This document shows positions 4,685-6,937 of a DNA stretch of 6,937 bases, piece after piece. The stretch's first letter is position 1, and each line of letters begins with the position of its first letter. The translations under genes and the position numbers were made by a program. The DNA comes from a bacterium (GTDB lineage: Bacteria > Patescibacteriota > Minisyncoccia > UBA6257 > 1-14-0-10-44-23), in the NCBI GenBank assembly GCA_030699515.1, contig JAUYME010000032.1, positions 1 through 6,937 on the forward strand, read 5' to 3'. The notes beneath the pieces were generated by a model, which worked only from the letters and a program-made list of their open reading frames with translations, made no database searches and was not told the DNA's origin.

Positions 4685-6323
4685 ATTTCGGAATTCTTAC
4701 GTAAAAGCGGCTGCCTTTTCCTTCGCCGTCAGATTCGGCCCAGATTTCACCGTGGTGGGCTTTAACAATTTGTTTGGCAATGTAGAGGCCAAGGCCGGTG
4801 CCTTTAATTTTCTTAGCTTCACCCGGAGCGCGGTGGAATTGCTCAAATAGGGTGTGAATAATATCTTTTGATATACCAAGTCCGGTATCTTCTATTTTTA
4901 GAAGAACGGATTTTTCCTCTTCTTCCAGCGCAATTTTTATAGACCCACTTTCGGTGTATTTTAGAGAGTTCTCAAGAAGGTTTTCAATAACCTGACGCAT
5001 TTTAATTTGGTCAATTTTTAATGGAAGTTTTTTTGCAGAGCTTTCAAATTGAAGCTCAAGGCCTTTTTCTTCCGCAATTGGCTCAAAGCTTTCTTTTGTG
5101 CCCTTCACGAAATCTACAAAATCCAGTTCTTCAAGGTTGTATTCCATTCTGCCTTCTTCAATTTTTCTAATGTTAAGGAACTCCTCAACAAGGCGAAGGG
5201 CGTTATCGCCGGTGTGTTCAATTTTTATGGCAGTTTCCAAGATTTTATCATTATCGGTAATGGTTTTGTCTCGAACAAGGGAAGCCCACTGTTTCATTTT
5301 GGCAACGGGAGATTTAAGGTCGTGACTGGCAAAGGAAAGGAATTCGCTTTTTAGTTGGTCGGCTTTTTTCAGCTTGGCGTTGGCGTCGCCAAGCGCTTTG
5401 GTAACTTCTTCCAGCCTTTCCCGCTGCTCAATTTCTCGACGCACCGATCTAATTAAGGCTATTCCGCTAAAGAAGGCCATGGCAAGAGTGACGAAAATTA
5501 CTACACGGATGCTGTCTATACTTTTGATAAGCAGTAGGGATGCGACAAGGATCCATAGGGCTATGACTAGCATTTGTGCTCCAAACGCTTTCACATTAAA
5601 GCTTTTGAACCTTACAATAATATATCCAAGAAATGCGATAAGGATTGGCATGCCGAAAAGTCCCCATTGGGCTGCTTCCCAGTTATCGGTAAAACTGCCG
5701 ATAATGTTTCCTGATGAAAATGTTATTAAGAATAGGATGGTTCCGGTGATAAAGTAAGCTGCTTCTCGCTTTTTCTTCCCGGGTATTTTTCTGATTTGGA
5801 GAATACCGAAGACCAGGATCCAGATAACGGCCGCTATTTCAAAAGCGTAGGAGTAATATAAAGCGAGCGGCCCTTCGACACTAAGACAAGTTGTAATATC
5901 AAATCCTGAAAGATTGAATTTTGTTGGCAACAGTACAATTGCGGGGAGTAAGCCCAGGCCCAACAAAAGTTTCTTTTTAAGACTAAGGTCTTGCTTCGTT
6001 ATGAAGCTGTGTGTCATATAAACTGCACCGGCATAAACGAGCAACTCAATGAGAATAATTGCTGCCCATGCGAACATAATTTCATCACTTCTGTTGGTGG
6101 CCCAGAAGATGATGTCCAAAAAGACCCATATGAAAAACATTGTGGTCGTGAATAGCAGAGCTCTGCCCGGTATAGATTTGGGATTTTTGAAAAAAATATA
6201 AAGGCCCAGGATAAGGCCAATAATCATAGCTGGGACGTGCGAATAGTAGATAAAGTTAGGTACGTTTTCCGAGATGATCAGAAATTTGGATGCGGCTAAG
6301 TCTGGGCAAAGTATTTCATTCAT
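4683..6323 (-). CDS. Multi-pass membrane sensor histidine kinase, orphan
   Basis: A 546-residue sensor kinase. About nine membrane helices occupy residues 27-45, 55-74, 82-103, 118-133, 152-175, 187-208, 220-237, 248-266 and 272-291; the first seven resemble the N-terminal 7TM region of some histidine kinases. A coiled-coil linker (about 293-325) leads to the DHp domain with H-box FASHDLKSP (phospho-acceptor His334). The ATP-binding domain is intact: N-box NLLEN (Asn448, Asn452), G1 box DTGLG (479-483), F-box LFEQF (492-496) and G2 box GTGLGL (508-513), ending RFYVRIPK. All catalytic residues are present, so it should be active. No PAS, HAMP or receiver domain is seen, and no response regulator lies in the window, so its partner is elsewhere. 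The signal is unknown and is probably sensed in or at the membrane. The start ATG lies 8 bases after a small upstream gene, suggesting an operon with coupled translation; no Shine-Dalgarno site is visible. Confidence 0.95.
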   Translation of the reverse strand: MNEILCPDLAASKFLIISENVPNFIYYSHVPAMIIGLILGLYIFFKNPKSIPGRALLFTTTMFFIWVFLDIIFWATNRSDEIMFAWAAIILIELLVYAGAVYMTHSFITKQDLSLKKKLLLGLGLLPAIVLLPTKFNLSGFDITTCLSVEGPLALYYSYAFEIAAVIWILVFGILQIRKIPGKKKREAAYFITGTILFLITFSSGNIIGSFTDNWEAAQWGLFGMPILIAFLGYIIVRFKSFNVKAFGAQMLVIALWILVASLLLIKSIDSIRVVIFVTLAMAFFSGIALIRSVRREIEQRERLEEVTKALGDANAKLKKADQLKSEFLSFASHDLKSPVAKMKQWASLVRDKTITDNDKILETAIKIEHTGDNALRLVEEFLNIRKIEEGRMEYNLEELDFVDFVKGTKESFEPIAEEKGLELQFESSAKKLPLKIDQIKMRQVIENLLENSLKYTESGSIKIALEEEEKSVLLKIEDTGLGISKDIIHTLFEQFHRAPGEAKKIKGTGLGLYIAKQIVKAHHGEIWAESDGEGKGSRFYVRIPK

Positions 6324-6331
6324 GGCAGTAA

Positions 6332-6451
6332 TTATTCCGACTCTACTATTTCGTAGTCATTAATGACGATGAATCTATAATAGGTGATTCCGATAGAAAG
6401 AATAACAAGACTAAAAAAAACTATGAAAAAAATTGCTGTATGCTTTTGCAT
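6332..6451 (-). CDS. Small single-pass membrane peptide upstream of histidine kinase
   Basis: This 39-residue open frame starts at the ATG at 6451 (reading leftward) and stops at TAA (6334-6332), 8 bases before the histidine kinase start. The peptide opens MQKHTA, has one hydrophobic helix (about residues 7-30, rich in Phe, Ile, Val), and ends in an acidic tail NDYEIVESE. This basic-start, one-helix, acidic-end layout is typical of small membrane proteins that bind and modulate larger membrane partners; the obvious candidate is the kinase in the same operon. A perfect extended -10 promoter sits 18 bases upstream, supporting real transcription, though the promoter could simply serve the kinase with this as its leader. 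I recognise no family. Composition alone could produce a short hydrophobic frame in AT-rich DNA, so confidence is moderate. Confidence 0.5.
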   Translation of the reverse strand: MQKHTAIFFIVFFSLVILSIGITYYRFIVINDYEIVESE

Positions 6452-6469
6452 AACAAAAAAGATGAAGGT

Positions 6470-6478
6470 ATTATATCA
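6470..6478 (-). promoter_or_regulatory. Perfect extended -10 promoter of the peptide-kinase operon
   Basis: On the minus strand TGATATAAT matches the extended -10 consensus completely (TATAAT at 6475-6470, TG at 6478-6477). No good -35 is seen, as is usual for extended -10 promoters. Transcription should start near 6463, giving a leader of about 12 bases before the small peptide gene. Confidence 0.7.
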
Positions 6479-6503
6479 ATGAGTATAACAGTTATTTTTA
6501 AAC

Positions 6504-6512
6504 TGCTAATCT
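6504..6512 (+). promoter_or_regulatory. Possible extended -10 for the SET gene
   Basis: TGCTAATCT (TG at 6504-6505, TAATCT at 6507-6512) could start transcription near 6519, only a few bases before the ATG at 6526, giving a near-leaderless message. No -35 is recognisable. It lies about 25 bases from the divergent minus-strand promoter, so the two genes could share regulation. Confidence 0.35.
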
Positions 6513-6525
6513 ATCTTACATTTAT

Positions 6526-6921
6526 ATGATAAAGGTTAAAACCCATCTTGGTGCAAGCAAAAAACACGGTATAGGTTTATTCGCTGATCAGGATATACCC
6601 AAGGGAACTGTTACTTGGGTATATCACCCAAAATTTGATACTGCTTTTTCTCAAGAAGATGTTGACGCTATGTCAGAAGCGGCGAAGCAGCAATTTCTGC
6701 ATTATGCATATTGGGACCATGAGCGTCAGCATTATGTGCTTTGTTATGACGATCAGCGCTTTATAAATCACTGTTCTAAGGATACAAATATTGAATCAAC
6801 CCCCGACAGAGATGTCGCTATGCGAGATATTAAGAAAGGTGAGGAGCTTTTATGTGACTATAAAGGATTTGAGCACACTTTTTTTGAAAGAAAAGGAATA
6901 GACGAAACAGACCTAATCTAA
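6526..6921 (+). CDS. Small SET-domain protein (probable protein lysine methyltransferase)
   Basis: A 131-residue protein that is essentially a bare SET domain, the fold that transfers a methyl group from S-adenosylmethionine to protein lysines. Visible motifs are the cofactor-binding start HGIGLFA (14-20), the core RFINHCSKDTN (78-88, equivalent to the usual RFxNHSCxPN pseudoknot loop, with Asn81 and His82 kept), and GEELLCDY (105-112) with the conserved late Tyr112. No pre-SET or zinc-binding post-SET region is visible, which is usual for short bacterial SET proteins. The target is unknown; lysine-rich proteins such as the extended L31 in this window are possible but unproven substrates. The ATG at 6526 is chosen because the SET homology starts within a few residues; there is no Shine-Dalgarno site. 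The gene is divergent from the kinase operon. Confidence 0.85.
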   Translation: MIKVKTHLGASKKHGIGLFADQDIPKGTVTWVYHPKFDTAFSQEDVDAMSEAAKQQFLHYAYWDHERQHYVLCYDDQRFINHCSKDTNIESTPDRDVAMRDIKKGEELLCDYKGFEHTFFERKGIDETDLI

Positions 6922-6929
6922 GGTTTTTT
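6911..6929 (+). terminator. Weak terminator overlapping the SET gene stop
   Basis: ACCT (6911-6914) pairs with AGGT (6921-6924) around a six-base loop containing most of the stop codon, followed by six T (6924-6929). The stem is short and AT-flanked, so it is a weak candidate; sequence beyond the window may contain a better one. Confidence 0.35.
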
Positions 6930-6937
6930 CTTGCCCG

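Noticed and set aside
5049..5757. Plus-strand frames opposite the histidine kinase
   Set aside because: They lie antisense to conserved kinase motifs and show no protein family features.
1..6937. CRISPR array, tRNA, rRNA, transposase or phage genes
   Set aside because: No regularly spaced direct repeats, no tRNA cloverleaf, no rRNA sequence and no mobile-element protein were seen on either strand.

Overview
The window reads like a piece of a small, AT-leaning bacterial genome of the Candidate Phyla Radiation / Patescibacteria type (Parcubacteria-like). This is an inference, not a proof. The grounds are short genes with almost no Shine-Dalgarno sites, a ribosomal protein L31 with a long lysine/alanine tail, a multi-membrane-segment orphan histidine kinase, a small bacterial SET-domain protein, and compact spacing. 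All reading frames are consistent with the standard genetic code.

Layout, left to right. Positions 1-525 hold no convincing gene but are full of inverted repeats: a tandem pair of GTTCTACAT palindromes overlapping a possible promoter, then a run of hairpins (233-343) that includes two mutually exclusive stems, then a GC-rich hairpin at 439-466. A membrane-anchored protein of unknown function follows (526-1221). Next come a tandem ATTACGTAAT repeat, a strong extended -10 promoter (1291-1318), and about 330 bases of GC-rich, heavily base-paired sequence (about 1325-1655) that looks like a structured RNA or a very long leader of the next gene, rpmE (ribosomal protein L31, 1680-2048). rpmE ends in a textbook terminator. 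A small three-helix membrane protein (2108-2431) starts almost exactly where an extended -10 element would place the transcription start, so it is probably leaderless.

The middle (about 2540-4680) is dominated by one gene of clearly different composition (about 57-60% GC in sampled stretches, against roughly 27-45% in sampled stretches of neighbouring genes). It encodes a lipoprotein with an alpha/beta-hydrolase-like N-terminal part and a seven-unit FG-GAP/VCBS calcium-binding beta-propeller. Palindromes sharing TGGCGC/GCGCCA arms lie on both sides and a strong terminator closes it. It looks like a horizontally acquired unit.

The right part is a divergent pair. On the minus strand, a 39-residue single-pass membrane peptide gene (6332-6451), driven by a perfect extended -10 promoter, sits 8 bases upstream of a nine-helix sensor histidine kinase (4683-6323), so the two probably form an operon. 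On the plus strand is a SET-domain methyltransferase gene (6526-6921). No response regulator, tRNA, rRNA, CRISPR array or transposase was seen.

The best candidates for something undescribed are the structured RNA before rpmE, the small peptide coupled to the histidine kinase, and the hairpin-rich region at 120-470.
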